A stretch of DNA of 64,000 bases from Aggregatilinea lenta (GCF_003569045.1 NZ_BFCB01000003.1:1426001-1490000); one strand, 5' to 3'. Numbered from the stretch's first letter, positions 8,683-17,095 are shown. Program-made: numbers and translations. Notes: generated by a model from the letters alone, not told the origin.

Positions 8683-10091
8683 TAGGCATGTTCTCCCCGA
8701 CGGATGAGTTCCTGGCGGGCGAGCTGTCTTATGTAATCAACCCTTATGTGTTCTGGGCCTAGTTGGCCTAAGTCGCACGTACCTTTATATTCCCAGTGAT
8801 ATTTCACATCATCAAGCGATACAACTGCCCGAAGATCTTCATTGGTTGCCCTGCCAGCATTGCGCTCCAATATTCCTTGCAGTGCATGGACAATCGACTT
8901 GGCGTGCGCTTCATTAGAAAAACTAGTCAATCTAGTGTCGTGACACATTTTGACTATCGGAGCGATAGCCTGCACTTCCCCTATCCATCCAAGGGCCACC
9001 AAGGACTTGATGGATTGACTGCTTTCGCCATGTAAGTACTTGGTCAGAAATGCAAAGGATCGACCATCTGATAGCCGCCCAAGCGCTTCGCCGAAAATGT
9101 CGTAATCGAAAGGACTATCCTCTTGTAGAAGCGTCATCATAGGTTCGATGGCATGCTTATCTCCGAGCTTGCCAAAGACCTCAATAATTTTGTTGTTGAT
9201 TTCATAATCATTTTTTTCACTGAGTAGGTCAATCAATGGCTCAACTGCCGAGGCGCCAAAGCTGATTATTTGATCCAATTCGTTGCATGCAATGCAAACC
9301 ATGATCTCATCTTTCTTATCCTTTGGCTTAAATCGCAGACTGCGTAACGCTTGACCTGCGGCTTCACGCACATCCACAGACCGATGGTTCTTTGCTGCAG
9401 CCAGTAGAGGTTCAATGGCACGATCGTCGCCAAGTTGGCCGAGTATCTTGGCTACTGCTGTCGAATCTCTATTGTCCGTATTGAGTGTAGCTATCAATGG
9501 TTCTACGGCAACATCCCCAATCTGAACGAGTGCTTGAGCTACAAATTCACCGGGAAGTGCTTCAATTAAAGGTACGGCAGCAGCGTCCCCGAGGTGAATT
9601 AGCGCTTGAGTTGCAACCTCGCGCACTTCGGCATCGTCAAGCTCCTTAATCAAGCGTTTGACGCCAGCATCCCCAAGTTGAGCTAGCGCCAGAGATGCAC
9701 CCTCACGAACTGCTTCGTAACGACTCTTCAGACCTTGTGTACACAATGATTCAATTGCCGCATCTCCGAACTGAGCAATCGCATGTATTGCAGCCTGACG
9801 TACAGCCACATTTTCATTGCGCAATAGATGGATCAATTGCTGTACAGTAAACTTATCTCTAATCGGCGACAATGCTTCTATTACGGCTATCAGAACAATA
9901 TCTGGTGCGAATATATACGCCAATTGATGAACTAATGCCCCGCTTGCTTGCACATCCTCGATCTCTCCCAATGCTTGTGCCGCATGCTTCCGTACTACAG
10001 GTTTATTTTTATGTTCCATAGCTTTAATTAAGCCCTTGACGTCGCCCTTCGCTTTCATCTTCTCGATATTAGGTGGTCCAAAGAGTGGCAT
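8682..10091 (-). CDS. HEAT-repeat protein, paralogue 1 (closest to the radical SAM gene)
   Basis: A 469-residue protein made almost entirely of helical HEAT/PBS-lyase-like repeats of about 31 residues, with motifs such as VEPLIATLN and DVREAAGQALRSL. It starts MPLFGPPNIEKMKAKGD and ends with the operon-wide tail RQLARQELIRRGEHA. In this copy the residues before the tail read VDYI where the three others have DCS plus two residues, although one cysteine (GTC) is kept about 15 residues earlier. HEAT solenoids bind proteins or nucleic acids; no catalytic motif is present. The ATG at 10091 follows a leader (AACAGGAGCGAATATC) shared with the other paralogues. Confidence 0.87.
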   Translation of the reverse strand: MPLFGPPNIEKMKAKGDVKGLIKAMEHKNKPVVRKHAAQALGEIEDVQASGALVHQLAYIFAPDIVLIAVIEALSPIRDKFTVQQLIHLLRNENVAVRQAAIHAIAQFGDAAIESLCTQGLKSRYEAVREGASLALAQLGDAGVKRLIKELDDAEVREVATQALIHLGDAAAVPLIEALPGEFVAQALVQIGDVAVEPLIATLNTDNRDSTAVAKILGQLGDDRAIEPLLAAAKNHRSVDVREAAGQALRSLRFKPKDKKDEIMVCIACNELDQIISFGASAVEPLIDLLSEKNDYEINNKIIEVFGKLGDKHAIEPMMTLLQEDSPFDYDIFGEALGRLSDGRSFAFLTKYLHGESSQSIKSLVALGWIGEVQAIAPIVKMCHDTRLTSFSNEAHAKSIVHALQGILERNAGRATNEDLRAVVSLDDVKYHWEYKGTCDLGQLGPEHIRVDYIRQLARQELIRRGEHA

Positions 10092-10105
10092 GATATTCGC
10101 TCCTG

Positions 10106-11554
10106 TTATGCCTCTTCTCGACGACGAATGAGTTCCTGGCGGGCGAGCTGGCGAAGATGAGAGCAGTCAATTTTCTCGAACCTCACTTCGCTACAAGTGT
10201 CGGGAATGACAATTTGATAAGATGGGTTGCTCATGTTGAGTATAAGTCGCAAGTCATCCCCACTGATAGCGCTCGATTCGCGTTCAAATATCATTTCCAA
10301 ACCCTTTACAACGAGTATGGCTGTGTTTCCGATACCGGAAAAGAATGCTGAATCGTCTTCGATACCGGAAAAATCAACAAGAGCTTTCACCGCTGCTGGC
10401 CCCAGATCTACGACTTGCTGCAACTGACCGCGAGCGATAGCAAGAAATGCACGTTTTCTATCATCAGTGGGCCATCCAATTCCCTCGAGCGCATCGGCGG
10501 CGGTAGCACGGACTCTGACATCACCTTTGATCATCTCAAGTAATGTTGCGACAGCTCGAGGATCTCCGATATCTCCGAATGCGTGTACAATGGCCATACG
10601 CTCGTCAAGATTAGGCATTCTTGGGTCTAGCTGTTTGAATATCGCGCTTAAGGGTTCTATCGCACGCGGATCTCCGAGTTTTCCTAGTGCGGCTATGCCG
10701 TATTGATACCCCTCGATGGCGTCCTTGAGAAGAGGCTCGACAGCACGCACATCACCGAATTCTGCAAGTGCATCAGCTATGGTTCGTTTCACCCAATATT
10801 CGCGGCGTTGACTCAGAGCCTCAATCAACGGATCCACAGCCCGTAGGTCTCCAATATGACTCAATGCTCTCACTATGTCTTCGAGAACGTGAGTATCACC
10901 TTGCTTTTGAAGGGCCTCAATCAAAGGTTCTACAGCAAGTGGGTCTCCTATTTGACCGAGAATTAAGGTGGCGTTCTTTTGCACATCTCTGTCCGAATTT
11001 TTGAGAGCGGCGATTAGGGGCGGCAGGGCTTCTTTCCCGAATTCCGCGGCGAGTTTCCAATCCATGCGAGCGACGGCAAGAGTGGCCCGTTTTGTATCAT
11101 CTGTAGCCCACCCTAGTTTCTCTAACGCATCAGCGATTCTCTCGCGATCACCTCGTCCTAGATCATAGTTGTTTAATAACTCAACCAAGGGTTCCACGGC
11201 ACGCGCTTCACCTAGTTGGGCCAGTGCTTCAGCCAATTGAGAATATGAGTTGAATTCTTCTCGAGACTCCTGAATTGCGTTATTCAGTTTGTCGAGTAAT
11301 GGCTCCGCGGCGCGTGGTTCGCGCAATTTCCCAAGAGCTATTATTGCGTGATACCATTCACTGCCGCTTTTGAGCATTTCGATCAGTGGCTCAACAGCAC
11401 GGACATCACCAATTTCTGCTAATGCGTCAATGGCCTTTCGACGTACTTGTTGGTCAGGATAGCCTGATCCCTGATGTTTGAGCGCTTTGATTAATCCTTT
11501 TACGTCGCGCTTCGTTTTCATCTTCTCGATATTGGGTGGTCCAAAGAGTGGCAT
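10106..11554 (-). CDS. HEAT-repeat protein, paralogue 2
   Basis: A 482-residue HEAT-repeat protein. The start at 11554 is chosen because it gives the shared MPLFGPPNIEKMKTKRD opening and sits behind the shared AACAGGAG leader; the frame stays open upstream, but that overlaps the previous gene. Repeats such as AVEPLIEMLKSG and AVEPLIEALQKQG cover most of the length. A recurring GWATDDTKRA/GWPTDDRKRA spacer divides the solenoid into blocks and also occurs in modified form in paralogues 3 and 4. The end holds TCSEVRFEKIDCS followed by RQLARQELIRRREEA, so two cysteines precede the conserved tail. Fourteen bases separate it from paralogue 1. Confidence 0.86.
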   Translation of the reverse strand: MPLFGPPNIEKMKTKRDVKGLIKALKHQGSGYPDQQVRRKAIDALAEIGDVRAVEPLIEMLKSGSEWYHAIIALGKLREPRAAEPLLDKLNNAIQESREEFNSYSQLAEALAQLGEARAVEPLVELLNNYDLGRGDRERIADALEKLGWATDDTKRATLAVARMDWKLAAEFGKEALPPLIAALKNSDRDVQKNATLILGQIGDPLAVEPLIEALQKQGDTHVLEDIVRALSHIGDLRAVDPLIEALSQRREYWVKRTIADALAEFGDVRAVEPLLKDAIEGYQYGIAALGKLGDPRAIEPLSAIFKQLDPRMPNLDERMAIVHAFGDIGDPRAVATLLEMIKGDVRVRATAADALEGIGWPTDDRKRAFLAIARGQLQQVVDLGPAAVKALVDFSGIEDDSAFFSGIGNTAILVVKGLEMIFERESSAISGDDLRLILNMSNPSYQIVIPDTCSEVRFEKIDCSHLRQLARQELIRRREEA

Positions 11555-11568
11555 GATATCTTCTCCTG

Positions 11569-13173
11569 TTAGGCTTGTTCCCCGCGCCGGATGAGTTCCT
11601 GACGGGCGAGTTGTTTGATCTGGGAGCAATCAAATGTCGTTGTAACGTCTGGTCCTTGACAGGAAGGCCTCCAAAGATAAATCTCTAGCTGGGATTCCAT
11701 GGAAGCCATACGATGCAAAGTGCCTAAATTGAACAGGGTTATATGCGTTTCAAGGAGTTTGGTGATTCTCGTGATCTCGTTCTGAAGGCTGACGCCATGT
11801 GCTTCATATTCCCTGATTTTCCCATCCTGGTGAGTGGCTTCATATCGCGCACCATGTAACCGCCCCATGATATCTTCGACTATGATTTCTACGGCAGTTG
11901 TTGCCCCTGGCATCGTCCCTGATTCAGGGTCCGCTTGTGGCGACCATCCTGATTTCAAGAGCGTTTCAGCAGCTTTAAGGCGCATTTCCGAAAATAACTT
12001 TTCATTACCTGCAATCCGTACTAATGGAGCAAACGTGCGCCTATCTGAAAGCTGACCTAGTATTTCAATTACTTTCTCAACCTGACCCTCAAAGAGTTTG
12101 CCAGAAACATTATCAAACAATTCGCCGAGGGCGCTGGCAGAGGACTCTGCCAAACCTGCTACCTTTTCCCAATCTTTGTTTATGACAGCAACCAGAGCCT
12201 TTTCGCGCTCGGTTTTTGGCACCCAACCAACTCTCTCAAGTGACTCAGCTGCTTCTGCTTTCATTCCCCAAGATCCGTTATTTAGTACAGTAACCACTGA
12301 ATCGACAGATTTTAATTCAGCCAGTGCTCTAACAGCGCCCTTCCGCACAGTGTATTCCTTATCCTCAAGTGCTTGAATCAAAGGTTCCACTGCTTGTCCG
12401 TCGCCAAGTTGGCCTAGAGCTTCAATGGTTGTTTCTCGTACTCTCCAATCTTCATCCCTCAGGGTCTGGATCAGAGGATCTACTGCTCGTGAATCACCTA
12501 GCTGTCCTAATGCACTGGCTGCTTGCTGTCGTACATTACTGTCGTTATCCTCCAATGTCTGAATCAGCGGATCTACTGCCCGTGCATCGCCCAGTTGCAT
12601 GAGCGCTCCTGCTGCTGCAAGCCGTACATCGCCGTTTTTATCCTGTAGCGCCTGAATCAATGGCTCAACTGCTCGTGCATCGCCCAACTGCCGCAGGGCT
12701 TTTGCTGCCTGGCGTCGTGCAGGTTCGTTTTCATCCTGCAGCGCACGGATCAGCGGTTCCACTGCCAGTTCGCTATCGATCTCTTTTGTTATTTTTATTG
12801 CACTGTCACGACCTTTGGTAATTTGACGAACCAGAGGCGCAATCGCCCGGCTATCTTTGAGCTGTGCCAGGGCATCTGCCGCAACCTGGTAGACGCGGTC
12901 GTTATCATCGAGGGCGTCAATCAAGGGCATTACGGCATCTGGATTACTCAGCTTTCCTAGCGCTTGAGCCGCTGATTCTCGAATATCGGATGCCCTCTTC
13001 ATATTTCTTTGTATTCGCTCAACGTCTTTGGTAGCGCCCCTGGCATATGAACTTCCCGAAAGTTTTCTGCGTTCGTTTTCTTTGTCACGTTCGTATTCCA
13101 GCGCTCGAATCAACCCTTTTATATCTTTTTTGGCTTCTAATTTCTTGACATCTGGTGGCCCGAAAAGTGGCAT
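11569..13173 (-). CDS. HEAT-repeat protein, paralogue 3
   Basis: A 534-residue HEAT-repeat protein beginning MPLFGPPDVKKLEAKKD at the ATG at 13173. An N-terminal charged segment (about residues 28-60) precedes six or more regular repeats of the type AVEPLIQALQDKN and QAASALGQLGDSRA. The C-terminal third is less regular and ends in a segment with a predicted coiled stretch. It has a PSC...FDCS cysteine pair and the shared tail QLARQELIRRGEQA. No enzymatic motif is visible. It shares the leader sequence and the 14-base spacing with its neighbours, which indicates in-operon gene duplication. Confidence 0.86.
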   Translation of the reverse strand: MPLFGPPDVKKLEAKKDIKGLIRALEYERDKENERRKLSGSSYARGATKDVERIQRNMKRASDIRESAAQALGKLSNPDAVMPLIDALDDNDRVYQVAADALAQLKDSRAIAPLVRQITKGRDSAIKITKEIDSELAVEPLIRALQDENEPARRQAAKALRQLGDARAVEPLIQALQDKNGDVRLAAAGALMQLGDARAVDPLIQTLEDNDSNVRQQAASALGQLGDSRAVDPLIQTLRDEDWRVRETTIEALGQLGDGQAVEPLIQALEDKEYTVRKGAVRALAELKSVDSVVTVLNNGSWGMKAEAAESLERVGWVPKTEREKALVAVINKDWEKVAGLAESSASALGELFDNVSGKLFEGQVEKVIEILGQLSDRRTFAPLVRIAGNEKLFSEMRLKAAETLLKSGWSPQADPESGTMPGATTAVEIIVEDIMGRLHGARYEATHQDGKIREYEAHGVSLQNEITRITKLLETHITLFNLGTLHRMASMESQLEIYLWRPSCQGPDVTTTFDCSQIKQLARQELIRRGEQA

Positions 13174-13187
13174 GATATTCACTCCTG

Positions 13188-15173
13188 TCAGGCTTTTTCA
13201 CCACGCCGAATGAGTTCCTGGCGGGCGAGTTGACGGACATGTGAACAGTCAACAGCGACCTCCCCATAGCACAAAAAGGTTCCCATACTACAGGAAACTG
13301 TTCCTTTTATGATTGACTCCGTAGCTTGAAGCTTAGCGATCTTTTGCAACTCTGGTATTTCAACATCACCAGCATAACGAGTGAGTATTTTCAATAGCGC
13401 TTCAACTGAGGTGTTTGAACGGTGATTGTCTCGTACGCCAAACTCCAGGATAGGGCCGATGGCGCGGGCATCACCGATTTCCCCAAGTAGCTGGATTGAC
13501 CTAAGACGCACCTTGTTTTTTGTGAGGTTAGGCACAAGCAAATCGATAGCGGATTCGCTCAATGATTTAGAGATTTGATCATATTTCTCATGACTTGTGG
13601 GGGCGCACAAGAGCCAAGATAACCTTTCAGAATCAGTAGACGGTCGCCATCCCAACTTTTCAAGCGCTTCTGCCACGCTTTCTTCCACGAGTATGTCATC
13701 GTTGACCAAGTTAATCAGGGGTTCAATTGCACGTACATCCCCAAGTTCTCCAAGTGCCATAGTTGCACCTTCGAGCAGATTATGATCGTCACCCCTGAGG
13801 GTCATAATCAACAGGGCACCTGTTTGCGAATATCCAATTTTCTTCAGCGATTCTATCACCTTCCTGCGCAACTCCTCACTCGTATCCTTGAGCGCAGCTA
13901 TAAGAGGCATCACCGAGGATCCTCCCAAACTAACTACCTTGTCCCACTCTCCAGCGGAAACCGCAAGGTTAGCTTGCCTAAGGTCGTTATTGGTCCAGCC
14001 GAGTTTATTGAGTAATTCGGTGATAGCTTGCGTCTCCTCTTTGAAACCTAGAAAAAACGCAGTTCGGTCACCATCGTTCACATCTCTTATGAGAGCTCGG
14101 TAATATGCCTGTCTGCCATCGCTCATTTCCTCCAACGCCTCAAGTGCTTCCCAGCGAACAAAGTCATCGGGATCATTGAGCATAGAAAAAAGCGGCTCCA
14201 CCGTACGCAAATGAGGACGTTGTCCCAGAACCTTCACTACGATCCTACGCACAGAGGGATCTTGGTCCTTGAGTGCGGCAATGAGTGGTTCCATCGCCCA
14301 GACACCAACTTCCATGAGAATGCTCTCCGCCGACTTACGCACGCTGTTGTTGTCATCTTTGAGTGCGGCAACAAGGGGTTCTATTGTCTGGGAATTCTTA
14401 ACCTGTTTTAGAGCCCAGCTAGCATCGTGACACACCAAGTCATCTTGATCCTTGAGCGCGGCAAGAAGGGGTTCTACAGCGCGTGAATCCCCAATTTTTC
14501 CTAGTGCTTGCGCCGCAATCCCGCGCACAGAGGGATCTTGATCCTTGAGTGCAACAATGAGTGGCTCTACAGCACGTGAATCCCCAATTTTTCCTAGTGC
14601 TTGCGCCGCAATCCTGCGCACAGAGGGATCTTGATCCTTGAGTGCAACAATGAGTGGCTCTACAGCACGTGAATCCCCAATTTTTCCTAGCGCTTGCGCT
14701 GCAATCCCGCGCACAGAGGCATCTTGGTCCTTGAGTGCGACAATGAGTGGCTCTACAGCACGCACACCAATTTTAATAAGAGTACTATCCGCTCGTTTGC
14801 GCGCATTTCCGTTGTCATCTTTGATAACCATAAGCAACAGTTCTATCGTCCGCGGATCCCCAATCTCTTCCAAAGCTTGTGCAGCAGCATAAGAATTTTC
14901 GTTGAGCATGGCTATAAGCGGCTCCACCGCTCGAGTATCCCTAATTTGTCCCAATGCCGCCGCCGCTTCATTGCATACCACAATTGATTCATCCTTGAGG
15001 CCGACGATCAGGGATTCGACAGCCTGTACATCACCCAATTGTCCCAACGCCGTTGCGGCCGCGCAGCGAATTTTCTCATTCTTGTGTTGGAGTGCTTTGA
15101 TCAACCCCTCCACATCGCGCTTTGCCCGTAATTTCTCGACGTTTGGCTCAAACCATGGGTCCCAGAGTGGCAT
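13188..15173 (-). CDS. HEAT-repeat protein, paralogue 4 (longest, first in the series)
   Basis: A 661-residue protein, the longest of the set, with about 15 HEAT repeats. The opening MPLWDPWFEPNVEKLRAKRD is a diverged form of the shared N-terminus. Residues near 150-245 contain three almost identical repeats (AVEPLIVALKDQD, IAAQALGKIGDSR). A GWTNNDLRQA block and a GWRPSTDSER block mark internal divisions as in paralogues 2 and 3. The tail carries several cysteines (SCS, LCYG, VDCS) before RQLARQELIRRGEKA. It begins 4 bases after the NTPase stop, so the two are coupled. Its solenoid has clearly grown by recent tandem duplication. Confidence 0.87.
   Translation of the reverse strand: MPLWDPWFEPNVEKLRAKRDVEGLIKALQHKNEKIRCAAATALGQLGDVQAVESLIVGLKDESIVVCNEAAAALGQIRDTRAVEPLIAMLNENSYAAAQALEEIGDPRTIELLLMVIKDDNGNARKRADSTLIKIGVRAVEPLIVALKDQDASVRGIAAQALGKIGDSRAVEPLIVALKDQDPSVRRIAAQALGKIGDSRAVEPLIVALKDQDPSVRGIAAQALGKIGDSRAVEPLLAALKDQDDLVCHDASWALKQVKNSQTIEPLVAALKDDNNSVRKSAESILMEVGVWAMEPLIAALKDQDPSVRRIVVKVLGQRPHLRTVEPLFSMLNDPDDFVRWEALEALEEMSDGRQAYYRALIRDVNDGDRTAFFLGFKEETQAITELLNKLGWTNNDLRQANLAVSAGEWDKVVSLGGSSVMPLIAALKDTSEELRRKVIESLKKIGYSQTGALLIMTLRGDDHNLLEGATMALGELGDVRAIEPLINLVNDDILVEESVAEALEKLGWRPSTDSERLSWLLCAPTSHEKYDQISKSLSESAIDLLVPNLTKNKVRLRSIQLLGEIGDARAIGPILEFGVRDNHRSNTSVEALLKILTRYAGDVEIPELQKIAKLQATESIIKGTVSCSMGTFLCYGEVAVDCSHVRQLARQELIRRGEKA
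14445..14723 (-). repeat. Three tandem 93-bp repeats inside HEAT paralogue 4
   Basis: Units at 14445-14537, 14538-14630 and 14631-14723 are exactly 93 bases each (one 31-residue HEAT unit). The second and third differ at only four positions; the first differs at somewhat more, and a partial fourth unit follows from 14724. The DNA-level identity shows recent expansion, in contrast to the diverged repeats elsewhere in the gene. Confidence 0.93.
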
Positions 15174-15177
15174 CGTA

Positions 15178-15768
15178 TTATCTCCTTTTATTCTTTAACC
15201 AGTTCGTTAGTGTATGGTGCGCTATTTGTGATTTGGCATCCCAATCTCGTTTATTATTATCGACAAATGCATAATTCGGATGCTCTTGCCATGCATAGGT
15301 GCACAGCAAATCTGTTTGAGCGGCTTGTTCAATTGTTTCGGGGCGGTGGGCGTGAGGCCAGCGTATGTAGAACGCATCTGCGCCTATTGCGGCGGTTTGC
15401 AGATGCACAACGCCGTAGTAACGATGGAAATGTTCCTCACGAGTCATGTCGATAAAATCAAAGAACGTGTTTTCATTCCAGCCATTTCGCAACCAGTAAG
15501 CCAGTGGATCAAGTGTTCCTCTGTGGCAAAGAAGTACCTGATCAGACGTTGCCGATTCGGCACAAATCTCTTCGAGTGCGATCTGTAATCGAACGACTGC
15601 ACGTTGAAATGCTGGCTCGTGTCCATTTAAGCCTGCCTGAAACAGAAGCGGTGCAGCTTCAGGGACAAGTATCCAGCGTTTTGCTGACGGATCGTCAGCG
15701 CGCAATTCGCGCATCAGTGTCGTCTTGCCACCGCCGGGACCACCGGTTAAAACGATACGGATCGCCAT
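15178..15768 (-). CDS. Small P-loop NTPase (AAA_28-like) heading the HEAT operon
   Basis: A 196-residue protein with a textbook Walker A motif, GGPGGGKTT (residues 9-17), at the N-terminus. EAAPLLFQAG, AFQRAVVRLQ and CHRGTLDPLAYW segments follow, typical of the AAA_28/ATPase-kinase-like family whose members often sit in phage or accessory loci. An Asp in the VLLCHRGTLD region may serve as Walker B. It is the first gene after the promoter and ends 4 bases before HEAT paralogue 4. It could phosphorylate a small molecule or protein, or act as a switch; the sequence does not say which. Confidence 0.82.
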   Translation of the reverse strand: MAIRIVLTGGPGGGKTTLMRELRADDPSAKRWILVPEAAPLLFQAGLNGHEPAFQRAVVRLQIALEEICAESATSDQVLLCHRGTLDPLAYWLRNGWNENTFFDFIDMTREEHFHRYYGVVHLQTAAIGADAFYIRWPHAHRPETIEQAAQTDLLCTYAWQEHPNYAFVDNNKRDWDAKSQIAHHTLTNWLKNKRR

Positions 15769-15802
15769 GCTCTTACAGGACCTCTAAAACGACGGTGTCA
15801 AA

Positions 15803-15839
15803 CATGTGAATAATAGTCCCTCAGGAATGCGGTTGTCAA
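15803..15839 (-). promoter_or_regulatory. Near-consensus sigma-70 promoter of the NTPase/HEAT/radical-SAM operon
   Basis: On the minus strand, TTGACA (15839-15834) is followed after 18 bases by TATTAT (15815-15810). Transcription should start near 15803, about 35 bases before the NTPase ATG at 15768. The -35 box lies only about 24 bases from the left end of the IS3 element. Confidence 0.7.
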
Positions 15840-15929
15840 TTTGGGTAAAACCGGCTGCGGTGTTGACCTGCCCCCCACAAACGGATCCAGTTTGTATGTT
15901 AGGATTGGACAACTAAGGAGGTGGGGGAA

Positions 15930-16205
15930 ATGCCACGTAAGCGTTACGCATCCGACGAGATCATCCACAAGTTACGCGAGGCTGAGGTGTTGCTCAGCCA
16001 GGGCCAGACGGTGCAAGAAGCGGTGCATCAACTCGGGATTGCAGAGCAGACGAACTACCGCTGGCGCAAAGAATACGGCGGTCTGGACAAGAGTCAGGCA
16101 GCACGGCTGAAAGCGCTGGAACGCGAGAATCTCAGGCTAAAGCAGCTGGTGGCGGAGCTATCGCTGGATAAGTCGATTCTGGAAGAAGCGCTGTCAAAAA
16201 AGTAG
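15930..16205 (+). CDS. IS3-family transposase OrfA
   Basis: A 91-residue protein starting MPRKRYASDEIIHKLREAE at the ATG at 15930, behind a strong AAGGAGGTGGGG ribosome site. It carries an N-terminal helix-turn-helix (QTVQEAVHQLGIAEQTNYRW) that binds the element ends. A leucine-zipper-like C-terminus (LERENLRLKQLVAEL) follows for dimerisation, as in the IS407-like branch of IS3. The frame could also open at a GTG at 15921. It ends TAG at 16203-16205, directly after the slippery heptamer. Confidence 0.88.
   Translation: MPRKRYASDEIIHKLREAEVLLSQGQTVQEAVHQLGIAEQTNYRWRKEYGGLDKSQAARLKALERENLRLKQLVAELSLDKSILEEALSKK
16196..16202 (+). promoter_or_regulatory. Programmed -1 frameshift site AAAAAAG
   Basis: The heptamer A-AAA-AAG lies right before the orfA stop. 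A slip by one base back joins orfA to the orfB frame without a stop, giving the OrfAB fusion that acts as IS3 transposase. Confidence 0.75.
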
Positions 16206-16234
16206 TCAGCCCGGCCAGGCGGCGCGAGGTCGTA

Positions 16235-17065
16235 GTGCACGTTCAACAGCAGTTGGGCGTGTCGGAGCGGCGTGCCTGCCGGGTGTTGAGACAACCACGC
16301 GCCACGCAGCGCTACGTTAGCCAACGTGGCGCGGAGGAAGTGCAGCTAACGATACGGATTGTGGACCTCGCCCGTGCCTACGGTCGCTACGGCTACCGGC
16401 GCATCACCGTGCTGCTGCGGACCGAAGGGTGGCACATGAACCACAAGCGCGTGGAACGGATCTGGCAGCAAGAAGGCTTGAAAGTGCCGCTCAAACAACC
16501 CAAGCGGGGTCGGCTGTGGCTGAATGACGGGTCCTGCGTCCGGTTGCGGCCTGCCTATCTCAACCATGTCTGGAGCTACGACTTCATGCAGGACCGTACC
16601 CACAACGGCGTGCCATTGCGCATCCTGAATATCATCGACGAATATACGCGTGAATGCCTCGCCGTGCGCGTAGAACGACACTTATCTCGCCGGGAGGTGC
16701 TGGAGGAACTGACCTGGCTGTTCTGCGCGCGTGGGCTGCCTGCCTACATCCGCTCTGACAGCGGCCCGGAGTTCACCGCTGAGCGCGTCCGCGACTGGCT
16801 GTCACGCCTCAACGTGGGGCCGCTGTTCATCGAGAAGGGCAGTCCCTGGGAGAATGGCTACCTCGAGAGCTTCAATGGCAAGATGCGCGATGAACTGCTC
16901 AATGGCGAGATCTTCTGTTCGCTGACAGAAGCCCAGGTGCTGATTGAAGACTGGAGGTGCCACTACAACACCCGACGACCCCACAGCTCGCTCGCCTATC
17001 GTCCACCGGCTCCCGAGGCTATACCGGTCTCACCACCCGCCACACCCGTCCGGAGTCTCACTTAG
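16235..17065 (+). CDS. IS3-family transposase OrfB (DDE integrase)
   Basis: Independent translation could begin with GTG at 16235 (276 residues), but the frame is open from the slippery site at 16196, so the functional product is probably the OrfAB fusion. It has a HTH_21-like region (YGRYGYRRITVLLR), the first catalytic Asp in WSYDFMQD, the second in IRSDSGPEF, and the Glu in GSPWENGYLESFNGKMRDE. The C-terminal NTRRPHSSL is typical. All DDE residues are present and there is no internal stop, so the element looks competent. Confidence 0.9.
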   Translation: MHVQQQLGVSERRACRVLRQPRATQRYVSQRGAEEVQLTIRIVDLARAYGRYGYRRITVLLRTEGWHMNHKRVERIWQQEGLKVPLKQPKRGRLWLNDGSCVRLRPAYLNHVWSYDFMQDRTHNGVPLRILNIIDEYTRECLAVRVERHLSRREVLEELTWLFCARGLPAYIRSDSGPEFTAERVRDWLSRLNVGPLFIEKGSPWENGYLESFNGKMRDELLNGEIFCSLTEAQVLIEDWRCHYNTRRPHSSLAYRPPAPEAIPVSPPATPVRSLT

Positions 17066-17095
17066 CGAGTGGTATAGACTCTGGGGGCAAGTCAA

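Larger units (their letters stand above)
15863..17095 (+). mobile_element. IS3-family insertion sequence, apparently intact
   Basis: Ends TTGACCTGCCCCC (15863 on) and, in reverse complement, TTGACTTGCCCCC (17095 back) form the terminal inverted repeat. Inside are orfA and orfB in 0/-1 frame relation with a slippery AAAAAAG. Both reading frames are complete, so the element may be active. No obvious target-site duplication is seen. It is inserted immediately upstream of the HEAT operon promoter. Confidence 0.88.

Noticed and set aside
14445-14816. Regular 93-bp repeats considered as a CRISPR-like array
   Set aside because: Units adjoin with no spacers and keep a reading frame encoding 31-residue HEAT modules, so they are coding repeats.
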